From: Escallonia rubra
Taxonomy: Eukaryota; Streptophyta; Magnoliopsida; Escalloniales; Escalloniaceae
Length of the DNA: 64,000 bases
Direction of reading: 5' to 3'
NCBI GenBank assembly: GCA_033065855.1
Contig: JAVXUO010001368.1
Location: forward strand, 62,001 to 126,000
In this document: positions 13,101-26,451 of the stretch, piece by piece
Layout of the letters: each line of letters opens with the position of its first letter
Position numbering within the stretch: position 1 is the stretch's first letter
Program-made: the position numbers and the translations under genes
The notes under the pieces: generated by a model
The model's database searches: none
Told to the model about the DNA's origin: nothing
The model's input: only the letters and a program-made list of their open reading frames with translations

Positions 13101-15389
13101 GTCCTTTGATCTTCAGAGCCGCAACAGATAAATAAACTACTTAAAATCTTTCATCAAAAGCTTGTCTTCTATCTCTGATTATGATGTCATCTTTTGTACT
13201 TAAGTTTTAGACTCTTGTCAATAGGTCCAGAGTTTGGAAACTAGGACAACAATATACAAATTAACATACATAATACAATAGCAGTCATGACGAGCATTCT
13301 GATGGTTGCTTTAGATGAGTAAATTTGCAATAGGCATATATTCTTTTTGCCATTTTATGGTAGCAAGTAAGCAGAGAATATAGATGATTTAAACTGAATT
13401 GTGCAAGATAAATCTGACATCTAGGCACATGCCTTTGACCACAGACCCCGAATTTTTAATGAACAAATCAAGCACGCAATATTATATAACCTGATTGACA
13501 ATCTTATGCCTCATTTTTTAATTTTTCTTCAAAGGATTTTCTTACTGAATCCTAATGATTTATCATTTGCACTCAACTGACAATCTTGCTGGTTGTTTTC
13601 AGGTATACTATATTTGCTACGCACATGGAGAACCTATCAGAATTAGCCACAATCTACCCAAATGTGAAAGTTCTTCATTTTCATGTTGACATAAATAATA
13701 ACCGCTTGGATTTCAAGGTCCTATGAGACTGTGTCATAGATTTTGTGTACCCTTCACAGCTGCAATTTTTGACAAACGTTGATTTACTTCGCCAGTTTCA
13801 ACTGAAGGAAGGACTACGGCATGTACCGCATTACGGTCTTCTATTAGCAGGAGTGGCTGGATTACCAAGTTCGGTGATTGAAACTGCAAGAAGCATCACA
13901 TCAAGGATTACAGAAAAGGTAACAACAATAAAGTCCTGATCCTAATTAAATTTGAAAATCTGTGGAGCTTTACTAGGAAATTTTACTTCCGGTTCCATAA
14001 AGCTTTAGCCTGCTTGAGACTTGTGTTCTCTGTTGGCATATAACTAAAAATTGGAAAACTTGAAATATATGGCGAATCTTAGATCTAGGACTCAGCAATT
14101 GCACTAGGAGTATGACTGAACAAGTTATCACTGCTCCAATATCTTTGAACAGAACCTGAAATTGTTCTAGAATACATGAGAAAAATGACTTACAGTCTTA
14201 CTGACAATAGGAGCAGAATTCAAGCTACTTCCTGTGTCACCCTTCAATCACTATGTGAGAAAGTGTCGAGAAACCTTTTAATGTGATATCAAGACTCGAT
14301 AGATAGTAATGTTGGTCTCCATGAGCTCGTTCATGTCATTTATATTTGGTTCTCACAGTCCATTTCAGCTGAGATTGCGCTGGATTCTGTTGTTCAAACA
14401 CTCTCCATTACAGCCTGTGGTGCTTGTTTTTCCTATAGAGAGTTCAAGTTGCAAAACGTTTTTACTTGCCATAATTCTCTAATGGTATATTGTCATCTTG
14501 AAGTTGAAAGGAAGTTGAATCGTAGATATATTGTTTTCATACATAGAGATTATTTGCTAGAACTATGGGCAGGCTTGGAAGAACAAAAAGAATTGGTAAA
14601 AATAGAAATACTAGTTTCAGTGTTTTGAGAGAGAAAAGAAAAAGGTGTAGAAACGGAGAGAGCAAAATAAGACAAGATTTTCTCCAAAGAGGATAGTGCT
14701 CCCTCTGGCTGGGAACCTCGTCCTCGCAGGAAAGTAACTTGCCCAGCTCAGGAACAAGAATATGCTTTCTTTGAAGGTAGACTTTCGTGTAAGCTGCATT
14801 TGACTAGAAGTTTAAGATGAAAAGATGGTGAAACAGAATCTGGTAGAAGTATTTCAGATTGGCAATCCAAAGATTCCTTTAGTTGCTATTTGAAATTCGA
14901 ATTTGTAAGTCTATATTATCAGCATGGCTCCCAGTATATGCAGTCTGCACTCAAGGTCATCAATTATGATGATTTCTCCCATACATGGTCTAGCTAATGC
15001 AGTTTTTCCCCAGTATCCACTCATCTTTCTAGTCACGTTGTATACATTATACATGTCTTCCTAGAATTGCTAAGTTCAGTTATCGTGCTACAATTGCACT
15101 AATACGAGAGAGAGCAACCCCTCCGGAGGAGCTCTATTAACTATCCAGCTGAATTTTTGCTGAATCACAGTAGGAATATGAGTTGTGCGGATGGGGTACT
15201 CAATTTTATTTTTTCAATGTTTAGGAACTGAAGAGAATGACAGTGAATTGTGAGCAACATCATGCGATCCAGATGACCTATGGTGTTGCTCAACGGCTGA
15301 TATGCTTGAAATACTCCAGCCAAGATGAAGATTCAATTCGACAAGCATTGCAAAACCTTAAAGAGAGCTACGTTGGTGGAAAACTGTAG
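1184..15389 (+). CDS. MSH4: MutS homolog 4 (MSH4), 3' part, 19 exons
   Basis: MSH4 pairs with MSH5 as MutS-gamma, which stabilises meiotic recombination intermediates and promotes interfering crossovers; it does not repair mismatches. Exons read: 1184-1230, 1395-1502, 2830-2905, 6513-6585, 6693-6838, 6917-7002, 7494-7633, 7702-7841, 7926-7976, 8825-8888, 9739-9882, 9970-10037, 10165-10223, 11226-11382, 12843-12895, 12984-13082, 13603-13717, 13796-13918, 15225-15389 (TAG stop). All junctions are GT..AG and the phases fit, giving 637 codons of a protein usually near 790 residues. The N-terminus is outside the window. Visible parts are the MutS core/lever region, then the ATPase: Walker A TGPNMSGKST at residues 397-406 of this part, the ESNSST loop, Walker B VMDELGR at 475-481, and the ATHM motif, with a short C-terminal tail ending GGKL. 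The Walker A codon for Met is split between exons 13 and 14. No broken residue was seen. Introns 3 (3.6 kb), 14 and 18 are large. Confidence 0.97.
5094..5392 (+). repeat. Diverged direct repeat in MSH4 intron 3
   Basis: Two stretches of about 55 bases (5094-5147 and 5336-5392) share the core GGGCRTGGGTT, then CAGCTAGCTT, a CAGGTTGAG block and TTGCCC. They are about 240 bases apart and diverged by substitutions and small indels. They may be part of an unrecognised repeat element; I see no coding content. Confidence 0.5.
5888..6470 (+). mobile_element. LINE (L1-type) 3' remnant in MSH4 intron 3
   Basis: The + strand frame at 5901-6089 reads like the C-terminal zinc-binding region (zf-RVT) of plant L1 reverse transcriptases: a stretch resembling the usual KILTIDNLRKRK...VDWCYMCKRDGE is present as [12 protein letters not shown] followed by [12 protein letters not shown]. 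The tail near 6410-6450 (a TATAGGTTTGCCCTTCTGGCGG-like block before an AT-rich end) resembles L1 3' ends. The element is 5'-truncated and not functional. Boundaries are approximate and I found no clear target duplication. It partly explains the large size of this intron. Confidence 0.6.
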
Positions 15390-16879
15390 ATTCTTTATAG
15401 CTATATACTATGTTTCTTTGCTTTTTACCTGAATGCTGGGAAAGCTTCGTATGGGAGGTTCATCTTGACAAATGGCTGGAACAGCCAGCATTATCAATGG
15501 CTTCGCAGGAGATGCGTATGAAAAGATTTTGCTCGTAAATAGCTTAGATTTTGGATGTAAATAATGCATGCAAAAGCTACGCGAAATACAAGGTGTCGTT
15601 ATCCTTCAAGCAATTTCTTTTTTTTTTCTTTCTAATCGAAGCAATTTCTAGTTGATAGTACTGATGTTACGATCCTGTTTGGGTTAGCACAAATCTAATA
15701 CTTTGCATAAGATATAACAGAGAATCTAGCAACAGAAGCTCAGACTATTATCTAGTACTGGTACTAGTATTTATTTATATATTCAAATTTTTTGGCGTAA
15801 CAACAAACCATTTCAACGAGTATGTTTTGTTGCTTTAAGAATATAGAGTAGATGAAACAGTTGGGACTTTACAAGCAAAACTCCCATCACTTTTGTTTAT
15901 AAAAAAATAAAAAATTCCCAAAGAGGTTTTGATTTTGATTTTTTTGAAAACAAAAACTGAAAATTAAAAACAACATATTAGTTTGATTAAATGAATGGGT
16001 TTGATTGGCTTTGAAATTTACCTGCGCAAATCGAAGATACTGAGACTAATCAATGGATGAATTCTTTTGGTGGTGTTTGTTACAAGGATAATGGTGGTCG
16101 GTATGATGGTTAATTAGATTTAGAGGAATGGTGGTGATAGATGTTAGATGGTGTGGTTCGACAATGTTGGTTAGTGGTGGTGATTATCGGTGATTATGTT
16201 GGTTGGCTGTGTTCATCGGTGTTGTCACCGGGGACGGCGGCAACTCATCATCAGGCATAACCACTTGGAAGCCTGTAGCATAAGGTACATGAACTTGGTC
16301 AATGTCAGTGACTATGGTGATGGGCAATATCGACAATTTGGTGTCGTTAAGTGATAAGTAAGAACAGACATAAAATACATCCAACAAAAATTAAATTAAA
16401 AGATGGATCTTCAAAAAACAAAAAAAAAACAAAAGACTAAAACCTCCAAAACGAAATTTTAAAAAACATACCCATTTAAACTAGTTTATAAAACTGAAAG
16501 GAAAAAAAAAGCAAAAATTGTCTGTCAAACAATTATATCTTTTTTAGTTTTCAAAATACTAAAAACAAAAATTGTTTCAAACGCTATCTAAGTTTATCGT
16601 CTCTTGGCCAAAAAGAAGTTTATCCACGTCTGCCAATTAAGAGAATGAAATTCATGTATTCAAAAAGGTCTTAAAACTTAAAGCACGACAAATCAAAGTA
16701 CTCTAGATATCTCGAGTCTCGAGTTTGAACCATTAAAAATGATCGCAAACATCTCATAACAAAAGACTTCAAACTCATTATACCCTAAAACGGTCCGCCA
16801 AACAAAATCCAGGTAACAGTACCATAGCAAAATCAACAGCGAACAGTGAGAATGTGCTTCTCTTCCAAAAGCAGCAAAC
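15390..16879. other. Intergenic space between convergent MSH4 and eL15, with an AT-rich inverted-repeat element
   Basis: Contains both 3' flanks. About 15930-16590 looks like a non-coding element: AT-rich ends full of AAAACT/AGTTTT blocks surround a GGTGGT-rich middle. Its right end (reverse strand GCGTTTGAAACA...) resembles the ends of the element at 42284-44466. I could not fix the left end or a target duplication. No gene is seen. Confidence 0.4.
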
Positions 16880-19574
<2,695 letters not shown>

Positions 19575-19710
19575 TAGGATGGATCAGAGCAGCAGCCAAG
19601 CAGTAGTGGTGGTGGCTCTGTGGGGATATAATGTTAGGGTTTGTCAAAAAACCCTATCATCAGAATATAAAGGGAGGGAGGCGCTAAGACTTTTAATCTG
19701 GGCCGTCCAT
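19575..19710 (-). promoter_or_regulatory. eL15 promoter/5' leader with telo-box and site II motif
   Basis: Read on the minus strand, AAACCCTAA (telo-box, 19634-19642) lies about 60 bases upstream of the ATG and GGCCCA (site II/TCP-type, 19699-19704) about 125 bases upstream. A second AACCCTA-like block occurs at 19649-19655 on the opposite strand. The telo-box plus site II pair is well known in plant ribosomal protein promoters and fits co-regulation with growth; the exact transcription start is not known. Confidence 0.6.
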
Positions 19711-19949
19711 CTTGCTAGCTTTGTGAATAGTGCTGTATGTGGCGTCGTTTTGATGATGGGTGAGCCCCCAAGCCTACTTACCGAGCCCAATCGAGCCTGG
19801 ACTGGCAACTCCAAGTCAGGCCCAAATAAATCGATCCAATCAAAGCCCATTCATGGGATTGCAGTCCAAATAAAGCCTTATGTTTGGATCATTTTCAAAA
19901 TTACAAAATGCTGTATAAAAATGGAACCACCACAATGTAAAATGTTCCA

Positions 19950-20220
19950 CCAACAAGGGTTGGTTCAGCACTCCACAGGATCCCAATCCAGATTTCTCAC
20001 ATGGGTTCGAATCCTGCCCGCCGCACTTGTTGGTGGCAAACTTACGTCCTCGCCCTGCTTGTGCTCCACACACGGGTCCTTGTGCTCTTCGGCGCCGACA
20101 TAGGTGCGGGAATCGGGGGCTCAGATGTATGTGGCGGCCTTGTAGGTCCCCAAGGCGCAATACTCCATGCCGGTTGGATTAGAGCCTTACGGTCCAGCAT
20201 TTTTTTGCACAAAAAAAAAA
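19950..20220 (+). mobile_element. tRNA-derived SINE with 18-bp target duplication
   Basis: The body of about 271 bases begins CCAACAAGGGTTGGTTCAGC and ends in a run of A. The internal RNA polymerase III promoter is visible: A box TGGTTCAGCAC at 19961-19971 (one mismatch to consensus) and a perfect B box GGTTCGAATCC at 20004-20014. It is flanked by the exact repeat ACAATGTAAAATGTTCCA at 19932-19949 and 20221-20238, the expected mark of LINE-driven insertion. The perfect duplication suggests a recent insertion. It sits about 375 bases upstream of the eL15 start. Confidence 0.92.
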
Positions 20221-20940
20221 ACAATGTAAAATGTTCCATCCAACAATTATGCTCTTATAGTTTTATGTATACTTTCAATCACTTAGGGGTGGGGAGGTGG
20301 GCACGGTTCAATTTGTTTCAATTTAGGAGTCAAAATGCAGGACAAACCGATCATCTTTTGTTTGATAATTTTTGAACAAAGTCGATACAACTATCATTGG
20401 TTTTGACGATTCAGTTTTGACAGAATGAGCGATTCAGTTAGTTGGTTTAATTTGTTTGGGTTCATTTTTGAAGAAAATGGCCTTATATTGGACCCTTGTT
20501 TTACGATCCTAATTAAAATAAACACATTGTATAAAAAGGCTTGCATATTTGTGGCATGGCCTACCAATTGTGGTTGCCTCAAAGTGAATTTTGGTTGCTT
20601 TGTGGCGAAATATTTTTGAACTTTTCATTGTATCTTTTTTTTTTTCTTAAAATCAGCCTCCACTTTTTTGAAACACTTTAGTAGTGGTCGTCGAACTAAT
20701 TTACTTAGAAATTTAAGATTAAATTATTTTTATACTTTTTAGCCTCACTGCGCACCTATGTCTCAATAGCATTTCCAATCCATTACTCCCAGGACCCTTT
20801 ACATCTCACTTCCCTCGTCTTTTGAGTCTCTTCAATTACTTGCTAAATAAATTAATTTCCTCTTTCTTTTCCTAAATCATCGTTAATTATACACTATCAT
20901 TTATCCTAGTAAATGAATGTTTGCATTTTTCGTGTAAGTT

Positions 20941-21379
20941 TCTTTCACTACCTGCTAGTTATAAACACATCCGATGCACGAATCAAGTGTATTATTATTA
21001 GTTATAAAATGGCAAACTACTTTAATTCACAAATGAAGAGAGTATCTAGTAGATTGCACTTGAACTCCACATTAACAACTTATAAACTTACTATTTTATG
21101 TTTTATGATTCCCATAGATGATTCATGCTAGCTTCTAAATTCATATAAAAACGTTATACGTGGCAATTCTTTCACTACCTGCTAGTTCTGAATACATCCG
21201 ATGCACGAATCAAGTGTATTAGTTATAAAATGGCAAACTACTTTAACTCAAAAATGAAGAGAATATCTAGTAGATTGCAATTTGAACTCCACATTAACAA
21301 CTTAGAAACTTACTATTTTATGTTCTATGATTCCCATAGATGATTCATGCTAGCTTCTAAATTCCTATAAAAACATTAT
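20941..21379 (+). repeat. 227-bp tandem duplication
   Basis: Copies at 20941-21160 and 21168-21379 share TCTTTCACTACCTGCTAG at the start and the CATAGATGATTCATGCTAGC block near the end, with about 5% differences plus one small deletion (ATTATT) in the second. They lie inside the hAT-like element at 20284-22262. Confidence 0.85.
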
Positions 21380-21440
21380 GTGCGCTATCGCCACCGCTTA
21401 AAAAAAGTTTCAACTTCAACATGAATCATTTCAACGAAAA

Positions 21441-21586
21441 TCAACTGCAAAAATTAAGTTAAAATTACATTCAAGATGATTTTCTTTTAACCTATTCTCT
21501 ATCAAAATTCATTCAACTGCAAAAATTAAGTTAAAATTACATTCAAGATTATTTTCCTTTAACCTATTCTCTATCAAAATTCATTA
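21441..21586 (+). repeat. 72-bp tandem duplication
   Basis: Two nearly identical copies (21441-21512 and 21513-21586), each starting TCAACTGCAAAAATTAAG. A further, much more diverged pair of related blocks lies at about 21640-21830 and 21905-22090, both containing a GTAGTAAGATT-like core, so this element appears to have grown by repeated local duplication. Confidence 0.8.
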
Positions 21587-22270
21587 TATTTTCTGACACT
21601 TTCTTTCGTGCTTATTAGACGCACTTTTATATTTTTTAAGGTGGAGATTTGTCATTTTTTGTGAAGTTTATGACGGACTCAGGAGAAGTGAAAGATCTTG
21701 ATTAACGACATAAACGTATCGCTAGACATTGTTAGTTGCGTTTGTAGTAAGATTTTGTAGTAACAGTGATACTACCACTGATATATAAAACACAGTACTC
21801 AATAAAATTTACAAAAATGTGGCTAATATAATTTCTTTAAGTTATTCGCCATCTCCAAAGTTTATTATAGTCAATAACACATTCTTTTGTCACTAGAAGA
21901 TGTCCCCATTACATTTTTAAGGTGAAAATTTGTTTTTTCTTTTGGACATCGTGAGACGAGGGGCTTTGGTAGAAGAGAAGATCTTAATAACATAAAGCAT
22001 CGCTAAACATTATTGGTTACATTAATAGTAAGATTGCTAGTGACAATGATATTGCTATTAATTCATAGCACCCATTAAAGCATTACAAAAGGTGGCTGAA
22101 AGCTTACAATAACGCATATTTTTTGCATGAATCTATAACTGAGGTTGGTTTATAAAATTTGAATTAAACCTTTTAGATTGCTTGATGGTTCGAATTGGAT
22201 CAGTTTGATTTACTCGGTTTGAACCATTTGGATCGGTTTACACTCTTTGATGTTCACCCCTATTATCACT

Positions 22271-24055
22271 AGAATCCGTTTTACTTTGCTTTCCGATGAA
22301 CTTTAATGTATTTTAGACGATAGTTATATGCAAGAATTTCACTTCCAGATAATTATTATTATTTTAGTTAAGAGTATTTTACCAAATCTGTATTAACCGG
22401 ATCCAGAAGCGCATTGACTGGTATTTTAAGTACAAGTCCACCTATTTAAGAAGAAGCGCGATCTTCTTACCGAACTAGCCATAAAGAGAGGTTCCAGTAA
22501 CACCATATCTAAGTAGGTAATTTACCGTGTGTAACAGACTTATTACACAATTTATTGTTATTAAAGTAGATGCTTTTAAATTTGATCCTCTGTTTTTTTA
22601 CAGAGTATCTAGATACTAAAATTGCATAATGCACTCGAAAATCACTAAGACCCATTTTCTTGGTAAATGAGAGAATAGCCTTGATCAATAAAGAGTTATA
22701 AAATTTTATCAAGTCAATCTTTTTAGGCTTTAGATTTTTTAATATGAAATAACAACAGAGTCATGACATATATACCAATTAGAGGAGACAATCGAAAAAC
22801 CCGCAGGTTGCCGCATGAATGAAAAATAAACTTGTCATCCTATGGATCGCAACACAACGAACAAGCACAAGAGTAGACTAATACCAATATAAAGGTTCTA
22901 AGCACCCCACTGCACAAGTATATATTATGTCTCTTATGTTAACACTAACTATTCTCCTTTGATTATTTTTCAAAACTTTGGGGTTGAAAAAATTAAGATC
23001 AAGGTAATGCATATGTTAATGTTGAATTTGAATTTGAATATTATACATAATTGTGTACACTTTTGAGTAATCCTTTTCTTTACATATAATTATAATTAAA
23101 TCATTTAAGTTGGTTAAACTAGTGAACCATGAACCAATACCTCTAGCGGTTCGGTTTCCGTTCTTAGTTCTGAGAGCTGTGCTTACGCCCCAAAAACCTT
23201 AAATCAAGCACTAAAAAGGCGTGGGGAGCGGCGATGCAAGAATTTTTAGATGTGTGCCCTAGCATCATCGGACCATCGCCACTGCAATTTCAACCTATCA
23301 CCAGCGAGGATTCTTGCCACCGCCTATGAGTATTTTGGGCACCGCCCAGTGAGATACCTAGTCCCAAATCGGAGTTTTCTCGTTCCATATATATGAATTG
23401 ATCAAACATCCACGATCGATTAATGTGGATCAAAAGGTCTGGTAGATCGAAAATATCACATAGATTTATTAAATCTGACTATATCTCGCGAGATCGGAGC
23501 AAAAATATTTGTGTCGCCACCCTAGATTTCATAAAATATGAAGAGGGAGAGTCTGAACTGAGACACTGCCATTGACCCACTCTCTCGCCACTGGCCACGC
23601 GAGGTGTACTCCCTGCAAAAAGAAGACACTACTATTAACCCACCATCTTTGCCGCCCCTCGCGAGGTGTACTCCTTGCAAAAGACCATTGACACACAAAG
23701 CAAGTTTTGAAGTCTACGTATGTAACTATGCCAGACACCGACCATTGCTCCATGCGGACTAACGCACGATCGTCAGTGCTGGAGTTAAAAAGTTTTTAGA
23801 TAGAGATAGGCGACACTAACGTAACATGATAATAATAATTATTTCTAAAACAAAAAAATATCAATCATCTTAACATGTCATCAAAGAATACGCTTTTTAG
23901 CGCTTCCAATATAAGCAACCCAAAAAGAAATTAACGTGGGATGTCATTTATCTAAGATACTCCGCAAATTATCTTATTTGAATTAGGTGTTAGAACGTCC
24001 AACCAAGGTGTCCATAAAATGGCGGCGCAGGCCCTAATTCATGTGAGAGGCGAAG
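22271..24055. other. Intergenic region without a recognised gene
   Basis: AT-rich DNA with no plausible exon. The only clear structure is a roughly 62-base imperfect tandem duplication (23561-23622 and 23623-23685), each copy holding CGCGAGGTGTACTCC followed by TTGCAAAA or CTGCAAAA. Its right end is the upstream part of the isopropylmalate dehydratase promoter, cut by the hAT element. Confidence 0.55.
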
Positions 24056-24063
24056 GCCCAAAG

Positions 24064-25596
24064 TAGGGATGGCAATGGGGCGGGTCGGATGCGGATCTTG
24101 TAACATCCGAACCCGCCCCGCTAGTCCTGAAACTTCGCCCCGCCCCGCCCCGCCACCGGGTCATTTATGTGCAATACCATATCCGATCCTAAGGATGTTT
24201 GGAAAACCCGCTCCCGCCCCGGCCTTCACTGAAGCACTCAAAACCGCACCAACCCGACCCACCCCGAACCGTTCCACTTGGTTTGGCAAAAAAAAAATTC
24301 ATTCACCTACCTTCTGCAATGAAACTGCAATGAAAAACAAAGAAACTAAGAAGTAAGAAGCATGGCCATAATTTTCATATTAAGAAGCATGGATCACTAG
24401 TTTTGCTCTCAAACTCAAAGTCCCAGTTTTCACTAAGGAAACTCTGCTGCTGCTTTATAATTTCCTTTGCGCTGAATGTAGCTTATACTTGAGAGTCGAA
24501 AGCTTAATATTACTTGACACCAGAAAAATGGGATGAATGATATGAAGAGATTGAAATGGTATGAAGCTTACAAGCTGGAAAGTGAACAAGGAAAATCATA
24601 ACCATATTTAACATACAGCAAGCAAAACATTGAAGACAAGAAAAAACCCACAAATTATAGTCTAAAGTAGCACTGGACAAGAGAATGAACAATTCCCTCT
24701 GGTCTTGTTCACATCTTCTTCTTTGTAGAACTCGTGGATCGTCAAACAACTATACTGCAGCTACAAGATAGATGCAATACAGACACTTGGGTGAATTGGA
24801 TATGTTAGCAATCCAGCTTTCTTCATGTCAAAAGAGCCATACTTTCCATCTTGGCGTAAACATCTCCTAAGCAACACAACCACCACACACAATACCCCTG
24901 CTGTTAAGAAAAACTTGAATTATGGATGGCTTGAATCTAAGGAAAATTGATGCTGCTAGTCTAGAACAACGACTCCAAAAGAGAAAATTTAATACTACCA
25001 ATTAAGCTATAAAATACCAAAATTAAACATGTTATTACAAGACTCACGTTACAGAAGTGATAAGAATATAGCTAACCTTGGATTCATGATAAGAAGGAGA
25101 GACGACGAATGAGGCAGTGATGGCGGCCGACGATGGAGCCGTGGAGCTGGTCTCACTGTTTTGTGGCTGTGAGGGCTGACCAAAGACGATGCGGGATAGA
25201 GGGAGGGAAGAATGAGGAAGCGGCGGCCAGCTATGGAACCTTTGGTAGAGTCGCAGAGAGGGAGAGACTAGGCAGCGGCGGCCGGCATGGTAATGGGAAA
25301 GTCGGCAGAGGCAGAGTGTGTGAGAAATTAAAATCTAGGGTTTGTTTGACACAAATATATATAATATAGGATGAACGATTAAGATTGCATGATGCACATG
25401 GTAACTATACCAGGGCGGGTGCGAGTCGGATACCGGGGCGGGTTGGGCAGTATACCATACCCGCCCCTAACCCGATGTGAATTTTTTAAAAAAGTACCAT
25501 ACCCGCCCGTAACCCGGTCAAAGTCAAAATAACCCGTTCCTAACAGGGCGGGGCGGGGTGGAGATCCGGTGGGTGCGGATCTAATTGCCATCCCTA
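24064..25596. mobile_element. Non-autonomous hAT element, 1533 bp, exact 8-bp target duplication
   Basis: Starts TAGGGATGGCAAT and ends with its inverse, ATTGCCATCCCTA. The exact octamer GCCCAAAG flanks it at 24056-24063 and 25597-25604. The subterminal 60-120 bases on both sides are GC-rich (GGGCGGGT/ACCCGCCC runs) and inverted relative to each other. No transposase frame is present. The interior contains sequence with exon-intron character on the minus strand (separate entry). It is inserted about 94 bases upstream of the isopropylmalate dehydratase start codon. Confidence 0.93.
24760..25350 (-). other. Gene-like segment carried inside the hAT element
   Basis: Minus strand from about 25350: a CT- and GC-rich leader starting AAACCCTAGATTT, then ATGAATCCAAG followed by a GT donor-like site (GTTAGC) near 25078. 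An AT-rich stretch follows, then a pyrimidine tract with an AG acceptor-like site near 24903 and an open stretch reading RRCLRQDGKYGSFDMKKAG that stops near 24763. This resembles a captured 5' leader, intron and last exon of a host gene. The frame from the ATG does not continue through the acceptor into that open stretch, so no protein is claimed. I do not recognise the source gene. Confidence 0.35.
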
Positions 25597-25604
25597 GCCC
25601 AAAG

Positions 25605-25689
25605 TTCGCACAGTATATATTGAGAACGACGACAAGGCAGTTACGCAGGTGAGTCGGTGACTCCAGTGAAGAAGCTCTACTGCTCATCA
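25605..25689 (+). promoter_or_regulatory. Core promoter/5' leader of isopropylmalate dehydratase small subunit
   Basis: Between the hAT right end and the ATG there are only 85 bases after the duplicated octamer. A TATATAT box lies at 25614-25620, about 70 bases before the start codon. Anything upstream of the TATA region now comes from the transposon or lies 1.5 kb further away. Confidence 0.55.
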
Positions 25690-26451
25690 ATGGCGGCCGC
25701 ATCAGCTCTCTCAAACCCCACCTTCACCTCCTCACCCACCCGTCTCCACCACCACCATTCCTTGTCCCCTCTCTCCTCCATCAAACTGCCCAACTCATCA
25801 GAACAGCCCTTCAAACCCCTCATTTCCCATCCTCCCCCACCATGCCATCAACCCCTACGCGCCACCGCCACCCCCACCCCCACTACCTCCACCACCTCCA
25901 CAACCAGCTTCCACGGCATCTGCTACGTCGTCGGGGACAACATCGACACCGACCAAATCATCCCCGCCGAGTACCTCACCCTCGTCCCCTCCAAGCCCGA
26001 CGAGTACAAGAAACTCGGATCCTACGCCCTCATCGGGCTACCCTCCTCCTACCAGACCCGATTCATCGACCCCGGCGAGTCCACCTCCAAGTACTCCATC
26101 CTCATCGCCGGCGACAACTTTGGCTGCGGCTCCTCCAGGGAACACGCCCCGGTGGCGCTCGGCGCCGCCGGCGTGGCGGCGGTGGTGGCGGAGTCGTACG
26201 CCCGGATTTTCTTCCGCAACTCGGTGGCCACCGGCGAGGTGTACCCGCTGGAATCGGAGGTCAGGGTCTGCGAGGAGTGCAAGACGGGTGATGTGGTGAC
26301 GATCGAGCTCGGGGAGAGCCGGTTGATCAACCACACGACGGGGAAGGAGTACGTGATGAAGCCAATTGGGGATGCCGGGCCGGTGATTGAGGCCGGTGGG
26401 ATCTTTGCGTATGCGAGGAAGACAGGGATGATGCCGTCGCAGAGCTGTTGA
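25690..26451 (+). CDS. 3-isopropylmalate dehydratase small subunit, chloroplastic
   Basis: Small subunit of isopropylmalate isomerase, which converts 2- to 3-isopropylmalate in leucine biosynthesis; in some plant lineages paralogues serve methionine chain elongation. The gene has a single exon and encodes 253 residues. Residues 1-70 are Ser/Pro/Thr/His-rich with few acidic residues, a typical chloroplast transit peptide. The LeuD domain follows from residue 74 (FHGICYVVGDNIDTDQIIPAEYL), with GDNFGCGSSREHAPVALG at 141-158 and ARIFFRNSVATGEVYP further on. The ATG at 25690 (context ATCAATGGCGG) is preferred over an in-frame ATG at 25657, which would add 11 residues unlike a transit peptide start. 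The coding sequence is much more GC-rich than its surroundings, especially 25840-26430. Plant homologues (LEUD/SSU genes) are likewise intronless. The enzyme works with the large subunit IIL1/LeuC, which is not in the window. Confidence 0.96.
   Translation: MAAASALSNPTFTSSPTRLHHHHSLSPLSSIKLPNSSEQPFKPLISHPPPPCHQPLRATATPTPTTSTTSTTSFHGICYVVGDNIDTDQIIPAEYLTLVPSKPDEYKKLGSYALIGLPSSYQTRFIDPGESTSKYSILIAGDNFGCGSSREHAPVALGAAGVAAVVAESYARIFFRNSVATGEVYPLESEVRVCEECKTGDVVTIELGESRLINHTTGKEYVMKPIGDAGPVIEAGGIFAYARKTGMMPSQSC

Larger units (their letters stand above)
20284..22262. mobile_element. Decayed hAT-like element
   Basis: Begins TAGGGGTGGGG and ends ...TTCACCCCTA, so the terminal TAGGGGTG is inverted. 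The flanking octamers CAATCACT (20276-20283) and TTATCACT (22263-22270) match at 6 of 8 positions, as for an old 8-bp hAT duplication. Both subterminal regions carry the GGTTCRATTTG/CGGTTT style found in such elements. No transposase is readable; the interior is AT-rich with several tandem duplications. Confidence 0.6.

Noticed and set aside
20000-20020. Possible tRNA gene (perfect B box)
   Set aside because: The flanking sequence does not fold as a cloverleaf, and an 18-bp target duplication with an A tail identifies a SINE.
19579-20103. Plus-strand frame of 174 codons upstream of eL15
   Set aside because: Runs from the eL15 leader through its promoter into the SINE; no recognisable protein and no conserved start.
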